This document shows, piece by piece, positions 37,187 to 46,058 of a stretch of DNA of 64,000 nucleotides. Source of the DNA: Chloroflexota bacterium (GTDB lineage: Bacteria; Chloroflexota; Anaerolineae; UBA4142); the NCBI GenBank assembly GCA_016215025.1, contig JACRMI010000055.1, positions 1 to 64,000 on the forward strand, given 5' to 3'. The notes beneath the pieces are model-generated. The model was not told the origin of the DNA. It saw only the letters and a list, made by a program, of their open reading frames with translations, and did not search any database. Position 1 is the first letter of the stretch. The number at the start of each line of letters is the position of its first letter. The position numbers were made by a program, and so were the translations under genes.

Positions 37187-39100
37187 ATGCGCTTGAACTC
37201 GGTGCCCGTCTGGTTCCAATCCTCAATGCGACGATTGCATTTGCCCCCGCTCCTCAGCCGACAAATCGAATGGATTCGTTGGCTCGTGCCTCTGCTTGCC
37301 ATGTTCATGGTCCTCGCTCATCAAATCATCGAGCAAATGTGGTTTCCGGACGAAAGTGAATTTCACTTTATGATCGACATGTTCGCTTACGGTTTTGCCG
37401 GTCCTTTCATCATTTGGACCGCACTCGATTGGATCAAGCAGCGCGTCGAGGTCAAAGAAAAAGCCGAAGTGGAACTCGTTCAAGCGCACACCGATCTCAC
37501 ATCGCTCAATCAGCGCATTTCGTTTTTGCTCAATGTCAATCAACGCCTCGCCCAAGTCACCGACGAAGACGCGCTCGCCGATCTGACACTGCAATTGCCG
37601 GGCGAAGCCACGCCGGCGGTCGTGAGCAGCGCAATGATTCGCTTCGACGATCATCATCAACCCATGCCCATCGAGTATCAGGGCACGCTCGACGAAACCG
37701 TGTTGGCGCGTTGGCATCAACATTTATCCGCTCAATCGGTGCGCGTCCGTTGCCAGGCGTGCCGCTTGCATGCGGCTAAAAAAGGCGACGCTTGTCCCAT
37801 GTTGCAAGAATTGCCAGTTGACAATGTGGGCAGCATCTTCTGCCAGCCACTCAAACGCAACAATCGCGAATTTGGAATCCTGGGATTGTTTCTTGCGAGT
37901 GGTTCAACGCTGAGCCAAGCCGAACGACAGCTACTTGAAACGATCACGGAAGAAATCGCAACGGCGTTTGAAAATGTTCGTCTGCGCACGCGGGAGTTGA
38001 CTACGTTCTACGACATTAACGAAACGCTTCAATTGCGTCTCGACTTGCAAGGTTTGATGGGACGCCTATTGGAATTGACCGTCGAAGCGAGCAACGCCGA
38101 TGCCGGTTTGTTGTTGTTGCGTGAAGCCGAAAATAAATTGACGCCGTACGGTTCGATGGGTGACTGGGGCGATGTGGGTTGGCTGCCGCTCGTCGAGAGT
38201 CTTGCAGAAGGCGCGTTACGCGAATCCGCGCAGCGCCACGAGCCGGTGGTCGTTACCTTGCGTGGACAAACTTCGAATCCGGTGTCAGTGTTGTGCGCGC
38301 CGATGCTCTCAGACGATGGACCGCTTGGCGTGATCGTTCTCGGCAGCCGACAACCGGAAGCCGTGTTCAGTCGGCAAACGCGTTTGGTCGCGGCGATTGC
38401 GGGTCAAGCAGCGCTCCTCGCGCAAAATGCGCGCTTGTATGCTCAACTCGAAAATCAAGCGATCCTAACCGAACGTGGTCGCCTTGCGCGCGAAATGCAT
38501 GATGGCTTGGCACAAACCCTCGGCTACCTCAAGATGCGCTCACGCCAGATTGCGCGCTGGGTCGATTCGGGGCAAACGGAAAAGGCGAGTAGCGCTTTGC
38601 AAGAACTCGCCAAAATTACGGACGATGCATATCTCGATTTGCGCGCCGCGCTCGATGGATTGCGAACCAGCGCCGGCGAAGATCAAAATATCGATTTTTG
38701 TACACGCCTCACCCGCTGCGTCACCGATTTCGAAAGACAGACCGGACTCGGGGTGAGTTGCGCGCTCGATCCGAACGCCGCCTCGTCGTTGTCGATGCCC
38801 GCGCAAGCACATCTGGTTCGAATCGCGCAGGAATCGCTGGCAAATATCCGCAAACATGCATACGCGACCCAGGTTTCGCTTTCGCTTTGCAAAAATAACG
38901 ACGTCGTTCAACTCGTCGTTCAGGATAATGGTCAAGGCTTTGATGCGATGCACGATCAGCCCAACGACCATCACGGTTTGCGCTTGATGCGTGAGCGCGC
39001 CGATTTGCTCGGTGCTGAGTTGCAAATAACCAGCGCGCCCGGTCGAGGCACGCGCGTCTGTGCCGAATGGCACATAAAATCAGTGGTCACCAATGGCTGA
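37187..39100 (+). CDS. NarX-like sensor histidine kinase (2TM-GAF-GAF-HisKA_3-HATPase)
   Basis: 637 aa. Two membrane helices (about 31-50 and 63-82), a coiled region, two GAF domains (about 110-270 and 285-425), then HisKA_3 with phospho-His in LAREMHDGLAQTLGY and HATPase with NGQGFD and HHGLRLMRERA. The first GAF has a Cys cluster Cys189-x2-Cys192-x10-Cys203 that could bind metal or sense redox (inference). Start 37187 is the first ATG after the promoter; AAGGA is rather distant. It overlaps the regulator gene by 8 bp. Confidence 0.9.
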   Translation: MRLNSVPVWFQSSMRRLHLPPLLSRQIEWIRWLVPLLAMFMVLAHQIIEQMWFPDESEFHFMIDMFAYGFAGPFIIWTALDWIKQRVEVKEKAEVELVQAHTDLTSLNQRISFLLNVNQRLAQVTDEDALADLTLQLPGEATPAVVSSAMIRFDDHHQPMPIEYQGTLDETVLARWHQHLSAQSVRVRCQACRLHAAKKGDACPMLQELPVDNVGSIFCQPLKRNNREFGILGLFLASGSTLSQAERQLLETITEEIATAFENVRLRTRELTTFYDINETLQLRLDLQGLMGRLLELTVEASNADAGLLLLREAENKLTPYGSMGDWGDVGWLPLVESLAEGALRESAQRHEPVVVTLRGQTSNPVSVLCAPMLSDDGPLGVIVLGSRQPEAVFSRQTRLVAAIAGQAALLAQNARLYAQLENQAILTERGRLAREMHDGLAQTLGYLKMRSRQIARWVDSGQTEKASSALQELAKITDDAYLDLRAALDGLRTSAGEDQNIDFCTRLTRCVTDFERQTGLGVSCALDPNAASSLSMPAQAHLVRIAQESLANIRKHAYATQVSLSLCKNNDVVQLVVQDNGQGFDAMHDQPNDHHGLRLMRERADLLGAELQITSAPGRGTRVCAEWHIKSVVTNG

Positions 39101-39731
39101 ATTATTGCGCGTGGTTATTGCCGACGATCATACGTTGTTTCGGCGCGGACTCGCCAGCTTGCTGAACGAGACGCAAGAATTCACCGTGATCGGCGAAGCA
39201 AGCAGCGGTCCCGAAGTCGTTCGGCTCGTCAACGAACTGCATCCCGATATCGTGCTGATGGATGTTCACATGCCGGGTGGCGGCGGCGTGGCAGCCTTGC
39301 ATCAATTGCACGAATCTACTCCGAATTTACCGGTCATTATGCTGACCGTGTCAGAGAAAGACGCCGATTTAATCACCGCCATTCGCGCCGGCGCGCGCGG
39401 TTATTTCCTCAAGAATGTCGATACGGAAGAACTCTTTGCCGGATTGCGTCGCGCCGCGTCAGGACAATCGGTGGTGGACCCCGCGCTCACGGAACGACTT
39501 TTCCATCACGTCATCGACGCATCGAATTCCAATTCTCCGCTCAGCCATCGCGAAGCCGAAATCCTGCAACTCATCGCCGCTGGCTGCACCAACGCCGAGA
39601 TTGCGACCAAGTTGTTCGTGTCACCCAATACGATCAAGACCCACATCGCCCGCATTTTCGAAAAATTGGATACGACCAGCCGCAATGAAGCCGTCGCGCG
39701 CGCAAAAAGCCAGGGCTGGATTACAGATTAA
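39093..39731 (+). CDS. NarL/FixJ-type response regulator
   Basis: 212 aa. Receiver (1-120) with IADDHTLFRRG, phospho-Asp in IVLMDVHMPG, MLTVSEKD and Lys in YFLKNVD; LuxR-type HTH (about 145-205) with LSHREAEILQLIAAGCTNAEIA and NTIKTHIARIFEKL. It overlaps the kinase gene by 8 bp and is its cognate regulator. Confidence 0.93.
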   Translation: MAELLRVVIADDHTLFRRGLASLLNETQEFTVIGEASSGPEVVRLVNELHPDIVLMDVHMPGGGGVAALHQLHESTPNLPVIMLTVSEKDADLITAIRAGARGYFLKNVDTEELFAGLRRAASGQSVVDPALTERLFHHVIDASNSNSPLSHREAEILQLIAAGCTNAEIATKLFVSPNTIKTHIARIFEKLDTTSRNEAVARAKSQGWITD

Positions 39732-39741
39732 ACACGGAATG

Positions 39742-39873
39742 TGTCATTGCGAGGAGCGGGGCAAGTAGGCACTGTCAATGACAAACCGTAAAGCGACGAA
39801 GCAATCTCCACCATGGCTGAGATTGCTTCGTCGCATTTTTTCGCTCCGCTCCAAAATGCTCCTCGCAATGACA
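39742..39873. repeat. Palindromic repeat family, copy 4
   Basis: Ends TGTCATTGCGAGGAGC and GCTCCTCGCAATGACA; interior GCGACGAAGCAATCTC with its complement GAGATTGCTTCGTCGC. The most complete copy in the window. Confidence 0.9.
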
Positions 39874-39884
39874 AAACCACAAAC

Positions 39885-39914
39885 GGGTGACAAGACTGTC
39901 ACCCGTACCTTTTT
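39885..39914 (+). terminator. Hairpin terminator after the NarL-type gene
   Basis: GGGTGACA-agac-TGTCACCC followed after five bases by TTTTT. Confidence 0.65.
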
Positions 39915-39982
39915 CCCATTTCCCCCAAAGTTCACCCGCACCGGGTGATAGACACTTGCCCCTGGTTCGATATACTCTCAGT

Positions 39983-40447
39983 ATGTCTCAAACCTCTCCT
40001 GCCCAACTCGAGCAGGTCCTCATCGTCTCCAGTTATCCGATTTTTGCCCAGGCACTTGAGCGCTTGGTTCGCGAAGCTGGCTACCAGGTAATGGCAAGCG
40101 TCGCCAAGCTCGACCAAGCTTTGAATATTCTACAACCTAATATGAGCGCAACCGTCATTGTCGATTGTCAAGACATTCAGCCGCGTCAAGAAGAATGGTT
40201 GCCGCTCCTCCAACAAGCCAATGCAACACGACGCATCATTCTGCTGAGTCTCAATCGAAATGAAATGATCGTTCACGAACAACGACGTGTGACACAGGTC
40301 AATGAAGACGATTTGAAGCAGGCACTCGCTGGCTTGAATGCGCACAACTGTCATTTCGAGCAAAGCGAGGAATCTCCCTCACGTCAGTTCAGGATTTCTC
40401 GTCGCATTGCCTCCGCAAAGCCAAGGCGTAAACGCTCCTCGAAATGA
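39983..40447 (+). CDS. Receiver-like protein with repeat-derived C-terminus
   Basis: 154 aa. The first 115 residues resemble a receiver fold (VLIVSSYPIFAQALERLVREAGYQVM, ATVIVDCQD, RIILLSLNRNEMIV) but lack the acidic pair and have Cys-Gln beside the expected phospho-Asp (IVDCQD), so phosphorylation is doubtful. The last 33 or so codons are read from the palindromic repeat at 40349-40449 (CHFEQSEESPSRQF). A non-canonical receiver immediately before the oxidase operon may regulate it, but that is speculation. Confidence 0.55.
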   Translation: MSQTSPAQLEQVLIVSSYPIFAQALERLVREAGYQVMASVAKLDQALNILQPNMSATVIVDCQDIQPRQEEWLPLLQQANATRRIILLSLNRNEMIVHEQRRVTQVNEDDLKQALAGLNAHNCHFEQSEESPSRQFRISRRIASAKPRRKRSSK

Positions 40448-40449
40448 CA
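40349..40449. repeat. Palindromic repeat family, copy 5 (inside a coding end)
   Basis: TGTCATTTCGAG and CTCGAAATGACA ends. The stop codon of the receiver-like gene (40445-40447) lies inside the right arm. Confidence 0.85.
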
Positions 40450-40496
40450 AGCTAAACTTGGATCAAACAACCCAAAATTGAAAGGGGGAATAAGGT

Positions 40497-42320
40497 ATGT
40501 CGTGGATCAAAGGATTAATTTGGGGCATCGTTGGTTTTTTGCTTGGCAGCGGCTTGATGTTTTTGGTGGGTCAACCGCTTGGTTCGGAACCGATGGTTAC
40601 CGTCGGCTATATCTTTTTCTTGAGCGCATGGCTCTTGGGTGCTGGCGTCTGGGACCATTGGGCGCGCGGCTGGCTCGGACTGGCAAACAAGCCAACGCCG
40701 ACGCAAAAATCGCATGGGGTCGCACGCTATTTCATGTTCTCGACCGATCACAAGGTCATCGGCGTCCAGTACCTCGTGACGTTCATCGGGCTACTGATGT
40801 TGGCGGGCGCGCTGGCGATGGTCATTCGGATTCAATTGATGACGCCGAACGGTCCGCTCGATCCGCAAACGTACAACACCGTGATGAGTATGCACGGCAT
40901 CATCATGGTCGCCGTCGCCGTCGCCATCATCACCGGCAGCCTGGGGAATTATTTTGTTCCGATTCTCATCGGCGCAGAAGATATGGCATTCCCGCGACTG
41001 AATGCCCTCAGCTACTGGCTCGTCCCGCCCGTTTCGATTTTGCTTGTCGTCGGCGCACTTTTGCCAGGCGGATTCACCTCTGGCTGGCGGGTCTATCCTC
41101 CTCTCGCCGAACAGGGCGGCATCAGCATGTTGCTCTTCCTCCTCGCGTTTCTCACCTTCGGCCTCTCCTCCATCATCAGCGCGCTCAACTTTCTTGTGAC
41201 GATCATTCGAATGCGCGCCCCCGGCATGACCTGGGGACGGTTGCCCATCTTTGTGTGGGGCGTGTTTACCTCGTCGATGCTGGCACTCGTGTTTACGCAA
41301 TTCGTCGCGAGCGCGCTCTTGATGGAAATCATGGACCGCGTCCTGGGCATGGTCTTCTTCGCACCCGATCAAGGCGGCGGCGCGGTCATGTATCAACATA
41401 TCTTTTGGTTCTATTCGCATCCTGCCGTTTACGTCATGGTCTTGCCCGCTTACGGTTTGATTATGGAAGTCGTCGCACACTTTGCGCGCAAGCCACTGTT
41501 CGGCTACAAGTACGCGGTGGGTGGATTGCTCGGCATCGTCGGACTGAGCGGCATCGTGTGGGCGCATCACATGTTCACCAGCGGCATCCAAGATTTCTTG
41601 ACCGCGCCGTTCATGCTGGCCACCGAACTCATTTCGATTCCAACCGGCATGGTGTTCCTCGTTACCTTGGGAACGATCTGGCAAGGCAAGATGCGCTTGA
41701 CCACGCCGATGCTCTTTGCGCTGGGCTTTCTCTACAACTTTGCAATTGGCGGTTTGACTGGCATCTTTAACGCCGATGCGCCAACCGATCTGCAATTGCA
41801 CGCGACGTATTGGGTGGTCGGTCACTTTCATTACACCATCATGGGCGGCGAAATTTTTGCCTTCCTCGCTGGATTTTTTTACTGGTTCCCCAAACTCACC
41901 GGACGGATGTACAGCGAAAAACTGGGCAAGCTGCAATTCGCCATCACGTTCATCACCTTCAACCTGCTTTATACGCCGATGATGATCGCCGGGTTGTACG
42001 GCATGAATCGACACGTCGCGACGTATCCGCCAGAATTGGCGGGGCTCAACCAGTTTATGAGCATTGCCGGCTTTGTGTTGGGCGCAAGTTTCCTCATCTT
42101 TATCTACAACTTGCTCACCTCGTGGGCACGGGGTCCACTCACCAGCGCCAATCCCTGGCAACTGCGCACGCTCGAATGGCAGACTTCGTCGCCGCCACCG
42201 GAGCACAATTTCGATCACCTGCCGACGATCACAGGGCATCCGTACGATTACGGCATCGAAGGGTCAACGCACGCAAGTGTGACCGTCGGGCACGCAGCCG
42301 TCGCACCAGCGGCGGAGTAA
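40497..42320 (+). CDS. ctaD: Cytochrome c oxidase subunit I, A2-type with K-channel Lys missing
   Basis: 607 aa. Two extra N-terminal helices (about 5-55) precede the usual 12. Heme a ligands His133 and His445, heme a3 His443 (VGHFHYT), CuB His308, His357, His358, and the cross-link Tyr312 are present. FYSHPAVY (Tyr306-Ser307) replaces HPEVY, as in A2-type oxidases. In IPTGMVFLVTLGTIW the position of the K-channel Lys is Val386. The site GGGGGA precedes the ATG. It is the catalytic subunit of an inner-membrane, proton-pumping oxidase, first in the cluster. Confidence 0.93.
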   Translation: MSWIKGLIWGIVGFLLGSGLMFLVGQPLGSEPMVTVGYIFFLSAWLLGAGVWDHWARGWLGLANKPTPTQKSHGVARYFMFSTDHKVIGVQYLVTFIGLLMLAGALAMVIRIQLMTPNGPLDPQTYNTVMSMHGIIMVAVAVAIITGSLGNYFVPILIGAEDMAFPRLNALSYWLVPPVSILLVVGALLPGGFTSGWRVYPPLAEQGGISMLLFLLAFLTFGLSSIISALNFLVTIIRMRAPGMTWGRLPIFVWGVFTSSMLALVFTQFVASALLMEIMDRVLGMVFFAPDQGGGAVMYQHIFWFYSHPAVYVMVLPAYGLIMEVVAHFARKPLFGYKYAVGGLLGIVGLSGIVWAHHMFTSGIQDFLTAPFMLATELISIPTGMVFLVTLGTIWQGKMRLTTPMLFALGFLYNFAIGGLTGIFNADAPTDLQLHATYWVVGHFHYTIMGGEIFAFLAGFFYWFPKLTGRMYSEKLGKLQFAITFITFNLLYTPMMIAGLYGMNRHVATYPPELAGLNQFMSIAGFVLGASFLIFIYNLLTSWARGPLTSANPWQLRTLEWQTSSPPPEHNFDHLPTITGHPYDYGIEGSTHASVTVGHAAVAPAAE

Positions 42321-42329
42321 CTACACAAC

Positions 42330-42444
42330 TGTCATTCTGAGGAGCGGCTCAGAAAACCGTTTGACGGATTGAATCCAATAAAGCGACGAAGAATCTCCAG
42401 ATTGGCAAACAAGACGCTTCGCGTTCGCTCCGCTCAGAATGACA
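42330..42444. repeat. Palindromic repeat family, copy 6
   Basis: TGTCATTCTGAG and CTCAGAATGACA ends; lies within the oxidase cluster between ctaD and ctaF. Confidence 0.8.
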
Positions 42445-42473
42445 GTCCAAACAGTAATGAAACAGGAGACATT

Positions 42474-42695
42474 ATGGAATCAACTCATTCGAACAAATCG
42501 GCGCTGATGCGCCTCGGCATCATGGTCGCGCTTGGCTTGGCACTCTTGACGATTGTGGAATACGGTGTCGCGACCGGTAACCTGGCAGCGTCGTTCTTGC
42601 TCATCGCGATGATCGCGCTCGCCAAGATCGTCTTGATCCTCATCAACTTTATGCACATTGGAAACATCTTCCAGGGTGAAGGAGCAGCGGAATGA
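42474..42695 (+). CDS. ctaF: Cytochrome c oxidase subunit IV-like protein
   Basis: 73 aa with two membrane helices (about 10-29 and 35-60). INFMHIGNIFQG resembles the C-terminal part of prokaryotic COX4 proteins. AGGAG is 5 nt before ATG 42474. Its stop overlaps ctaE by 4 bp. Small stabilising subunit of the oxidase. Confidence 0.75.
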   Translation: MESTHSNKSALMRLGIMVALGLALLTIVEYGVATGNLAASFLLIAMIALAKIVLILINFMHIGNIFQGEGAAE

Positions 42696-43255
42696 CAACA
42701 GCCGTCCATTCATTGAAACAACAAATCGTCAATCGCCGTCTGGGGCTGTGGCTCTTTATTCTCTCCGAGAGCATGATCTTTTTTGCGCTGCTCGCCACGC
42801 GATTCTACATGCAAGGCACACATCGCCCCGCAGAGGTGAACCAAAGCCTAGGTCTAATTATCACCTGCGTCTTGTTGCTCAGCAGCTTTACGGCGAATCG
42901 CGCCGAGGTGGCTATCGCGCACGACGACCGCGCGTCGTTCTCGCGTCTCTTGCTTATCACGATCATCCTGGGTCTGGGCTTTTTAGCAGGCGTTGTCCTC
43001 ATCGAATGGCCCGAAGCGTTGCACTTTGCGCCGCTATCGACGGGTTATGGCACTGTGTTCTTTGCGCTCACCGGAATGCATGCCTTTCACGTATTGACCG
43101 GCGTCATCATTCTTGCGCTCGTGTGGTGGAACGGCTCGCGTGGTCGCTATAGCGCGCAAGACCACTGGGGCGCGGAAGGCGGTATCGTCTACTGGCACTT
43201 TGTCGATGTCATCTGGGTTTTGGTCTATCCAACGTTGTACTTGATCGGTTCGTAA
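42692..43255 (+). CDS. ctaE: Cytochrome c oxidase subunit III
   Basis: 187 aa, five-helix short form. LGLWLFILSESMIFFALLATRF, TGMHAFHVLTGVIIL and YWHFVDVIWVLVYPTLYL are standard subunit III motifs, including the conserved Glu in the second (SES) and His residues. Coupled to ctaF by ATGA. Confidence 0.92.
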   Translation: MTTAVHSLKQQIVNRRLGLWLFILSESMIFFALLATRFYMQGTHRPAEVNQSLGLIITCVLLLSSFTANRAEVAIAHDDRASFSRLLLITIILGLGFLAGVVLIEWPEALHFAPLSTGYGTVFFALTGMHAFHVLTGVIILALVWWNGSRGRYSAQDHWGAEGGIVYWHFVDVIWVLVYPTLYLIGS

Positions 43256-43331
43256 GTCTTTGTGGCGCGGGCAGCTTGCCCGTCGCATGCGAGCGAGCCG
43301 CTCGCGCTACAACACATCGAGGAGATTCGCT

Positions 43332-44720
43332 ATGCGACGTGACGTAATCAATACAGCAATTCTTTGGTTTGTTTTGACATTCATTGCCGAACTATTGCTC
43401 CCTGGTCTCTATGGACTTTTTCCTCTAGCCGCAGCCCAAGAAGCCATCGTCAGCGACGATTCGTTTCATGTGCTGCTGGCGCTTGGCACCCCCGTCTTTA
43501 CGTTCGTCATTGCGGTCTTGGCTTATAGTCTGTACCGCTTTCGCGCTAAAGACGACGTGTTGGAAAACGGCGCGCCGATTCGCAACAACGATTGGTTTGC
43601 AGGTGCCTGGCTTGCCATCACGGGTGGACTGTGCGTCGTCGTCATCATTTATCCCGGTCTCACCGGTCTCGCCGAATTTCAAAGCAACCACAACCCCGAT
43701 GTCGTCGTCAAGGTCGTTGGGCGACAATGGGCTTGGGACATTTCGTATCCGGCGTACAACATCAGCGGTTTGAGCGAAGTCGTCTTGCCGGTCGACAAGC
43801 GTGTCAAGTTCGAAATCACTTCGGCTGATGTGCTCCACTCGTTCTGGATTCCGGCGTTCCGCAACAAGATGGATGCTGTGCCGGGGACAACGACGACGAT
43901 GTACATTACGCCGAACAAAGTCGTCAGCTTTGCGCAAGACTTTAACATGCGCGTGCAGTGTACCGAAATTTGCGGCACGGGTCACGCCGCGATGAGCGTG
44001 CCAGTGCGCGTGCTTAGTCAAGCCGATTTTGACGCGTGGGCCGGCGAGCAAAGCGATTTAGCGGATGATCCCATCGCGCGTGGAGCCGCCATTTCCAAGT
44101 CAGCCGGCTGTACCGCGTGCCATTCGATCGATGGAAAGGTGGTCATCGGTCCATCATGGCTTGATCTCTACGGTAACAAAGTTGAATTCGAAGACGGAAC
44201 CTCTCAAGTCGCGGACGAAAATTACTTGAAGCAATACATCACCAATCCCGATTTCAAGATCGTCAAAGGTTTCGCAGACAAAAAAGGCACCATGCCGCCG
44301 AACTTTGCCAAGACGTTGACGCCCGATCAGATCAATAGTGTAATCATCTATATCAAGAGCTTGAGTCAAAAAGGCAAGGCAGACATTGTCTCCGTCCGAC
44401 TCACCGATTTCAGCATCCTCCCTTCCGCCAAGTCGGCTCCAGCAGGTGAAATCACGTTCCGCGTCAAGAACGAAGCCAAGGAACAAATTCACGAGATGCT
44501 CATTATCAAAACCGACTTGCCGGGCGAAAAACTTCCACTAAACGAGCAAGGCGTCGTCGACGAAACCAAGCTGGACAAGGTGAACGGGATAGAAGACATC
44601 GATGCCGGCAAAGGCGGCGTCCTCACCGTTGAACTCCCGGCGGGTCGATACCTATTGCTCTGCAACAAAGCCGGTCACCACAAACTCGGAATGTACACCG
44701 AGTTCACCGTCACACCGTAA
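43332..44720 (+). CDS. ctaC: Cytochrome c oxidase subunit II fused to cytochrome c and to a type-1 copper domain
   Basis: 462 aa from ATG 43332 (GGAG upstream). Three helices (8-30, 45-67, 90-110). CuA domain: RQWAWD electron-entry region, His169, Cys210, Cys214, His218, Met221. Cytochrome c: Cys260-x2-Cys263-His264 (CTACHS) with axial Met321 (GTMPPN). C-terminal cupredoxin (about 351-462): His387 and Cys444-x4-His449-x4-Met454 (CNKAGHHKLGM), the spacing of azurin/sulfocyanin blue copper sites. CuA plus cytochrome c is the caa3 plan; the third domain is unusual and would add a further electron carrier or docking site on the outer face. Confidence 0.92.
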   Translation: MRRDVINTAILWFVLTFIAELLLPGLYGLFPLAAAQEAIVSDDSFHVLLALGTPVFTFVIAVLAYSLYRFRAKDDVLENGAPIRNNDWFAGAWLAITGGLCVVVIIYPGLTGLAEFQSNHNPDVVVKVVGRQWAWDISYPAYNISGLSEVVLPVDKRVKFEITSADVLHSFWIPAFRNKMDAVPGTTTTMYITPNKVVSFAQDFNMRVQCTEICGTGHAAMSVPVRVLSQADFDAWAGEQSDLADDPIARGAAISKSAGCTACHSIDGKVVIGPSWLDLYGNKVEFEDGTSQVADENYLKQYITNPDFKIVKGFADKKGTMPPNFAKTLTPDQINSVIIYIKSLSQKGKADIVSVRLTDFSILPSAKSAPAGEITFRVKNEAKEQIHEMLIIKTDLPGEKLPLNEQGVVDETKLDKVNGIEDIDAGKGGVLTVELPAGRYLLLCNKAGHHKLGMYTEFTVTP

Positions 44721-44725
44721 TCGAA

Positions 44726-45478
44726 ATGAAGCGCAAGGCAATTCTTACCATCGTACTCGTCATCATTGCCATGGCTGTCATGATCCGATTGGGCTTTTGG
44801 CAATTGGATCGCCTTGCACAGCGGCGCACGTTCAACGCCGACGTCACCGCACAGTTGCAAGCGTCGCCGCTCACCGTCGCAGACCTGACAGGTTCTACAG
44901 ACCTGTCAGGTCTGAATTATCGCTCCATCGTACTGCGCGGACGATATGATTATTCGCAGCAAGTCGCGCTCAACAATCAAGAATGGAACGCGCAACCAGG
45001 TGTTCATTTGATTACGCCGCTCGTCCTCGACGACAGCGATCAAGCAGTGTTGGTCGATCGCGGGTGGATTCCGTACTCGCAATCGGACTCGACCAAGTGG
45101 AGCCAGTTCGCCGAATCAGAAATCGTCGAAGTGCGTGGGCGCATTCTGCAATCGCAAACGTCGCCGCTCGGTGCGCCTGCTGGGGTGACGCATCAAACCA
45201 CTTGGTTTCGCGTGGACATTCTTGCGTTACAAAAACAAATCTCGCATCGACTCGTGCCGATCTATGTTCAACAATTTCCCGATAGCGCGTGGAAAAATCT
45301 CCCCTATCGCAGCGACGTGAATCTCGACCTAACCGAAGGTCCACACCTGGGTTACGCCCTCACCTGGTTTTCGTTCACGGCGATTCTCGGCATTGGCAGT
45401 CTAGGTTACGTGGTCAGCAAACGCCGTCTGCCTATCCGACCCCAATCCCAATCCCAAGCGCAAATCGTGCAACCATGA
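44726..45478 (+). CDS. SURF1-family oxidase assembly protein
   Basis: 250 aa. N-terminal helix with RLGFWQLDRLAQRR, C-terminal helix GYALTWFSFTAILGIG, and the conserved VDRGWIPY segment in the periplasmic domain. SURF1 helps insert heme a into subunit I. A 33-bp palindrome (44881-44913) is carried in frame and encodes DLTGSTDLSGL. It starts 5 bp after ctaC. Confidence 0.9.
   Translation: MKRKAILTIVLVIIAMAVMIRLGFWQLDRLAQRRTFNADVTAQLQASPLTVADLTGSTDLSGLNYRSIVLRGRYDYSQQVALNNQEWNAQPGVHLITPLVLDDSDQAVLVDRGWIPYSQSDSTKWSQFAESEIVEVRGRILQSQTSPLGAPAGVTHQTTWFRVDILALQKQISHRLVPIYVQQFPDSAWKNLPYRSDVNLDLTEGPHLGYALTWFSFTAILGIGSLGYVVSKRRLPIRPQSQSQAQIVQP
44881..44913. repeat. Perfect inverted repeat inside the surf1 coding region
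   Basis: AGACCTGACAGGT and ACCTGTCAGGTCT around TCTACAG. Length 33 bp, a multiple of three, so it could be an in-frame insertion. Confidence 0.7.
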
Positions 45479-46056
45479 AATACACCATCGCATTGCTGGC
45501 TTGTCTCATCGGCGCGCTTCTATTTGACGGTTGCGCGTCCAAACCGTACACGTTTCACGGCACGCAATTGCAGCCGCCCATGACCTTCGCCGATTTTGCG
45601 TTGACCAATCAAGACAATCACACAACGCGCCTGAGCGATTATCGCGGCAATTGGCTCTTGATTTATTTCGGATACACGCACTGCCCGGACGAATGTCCGC
45701 TCACTCTCGCGCAATTCAAAAAAATCCATGACGATTTGAAGACCGATGCCGCGCGCGCGCATTTCGTGTTCGTCACCGTCGATCCGGTTCGGGATACGCC
45801 GGAGCAAATGAAAGTGTACCTGGGTCAATTCGATCCATCGTTCATCGGTTTGACGGGGACGCCCGCGACGCTCAACTTGATGTATCGCAAGTACGGCGTA
45901 GCGGCGGAGGCGAACGCAGACGGCACTCCCAAGGTCGATCACACAAATGCGATGTACTTGTTCGACGATCAAGGACAATTGAGTTTCATCTACACCGGAA
46001 TTCCCTGGCAAGATATAGCAGCCGACCTGCGCGTATTGTTGAAAAAGAAAGTGTGA
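45475..46056 (+). CDS. SCO1/SenC-type copper chaperone lipoprotein
   Basis: 193 aa. Hydrophobic N-terminus ends at LLFDGC (Cys20, lipid anchor candidate; Asp at -2 is unusual). Copper ligands Cys70-x3-Cys74 (THCPDECP) and His156 (KVDHTNAMYLF). Thioredoxin fold; delivers copper to the CuA site. ATGA overlap with surf1. Confidence 0.92.
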   Translation: MKYTIALLACLIGALLFDGCASKPYTFHGTQLQPPMTFADFALTNQDNHTTRLSDYRGNWLLIYFGYTHCPDECPLTLAQFKKIHDDLKTDAARAHFVFVTVDPVRDTPEQMKVYLGQFDPSFIGLTGTPATLNLMYRKYGVAAEANADGTPKVDHTNAMYLFDDQGQLSFIYTGIPWQDIAADLRVLLKKKV

Positions 46057-46058
46057 AA

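Noticed and set aside
40478..41770. Long plus-strand frame of 430 codons over ctaD
   Set aside because: Arg/His-rich translation without family features, overlapping well-conserved oxidase helices in another frame.
40791..42239. Long minus-strand frame of 482 codons antisense to ctaD
   Set aside because: Charged low-complexity product typical of antisense to membrane-protein codons.
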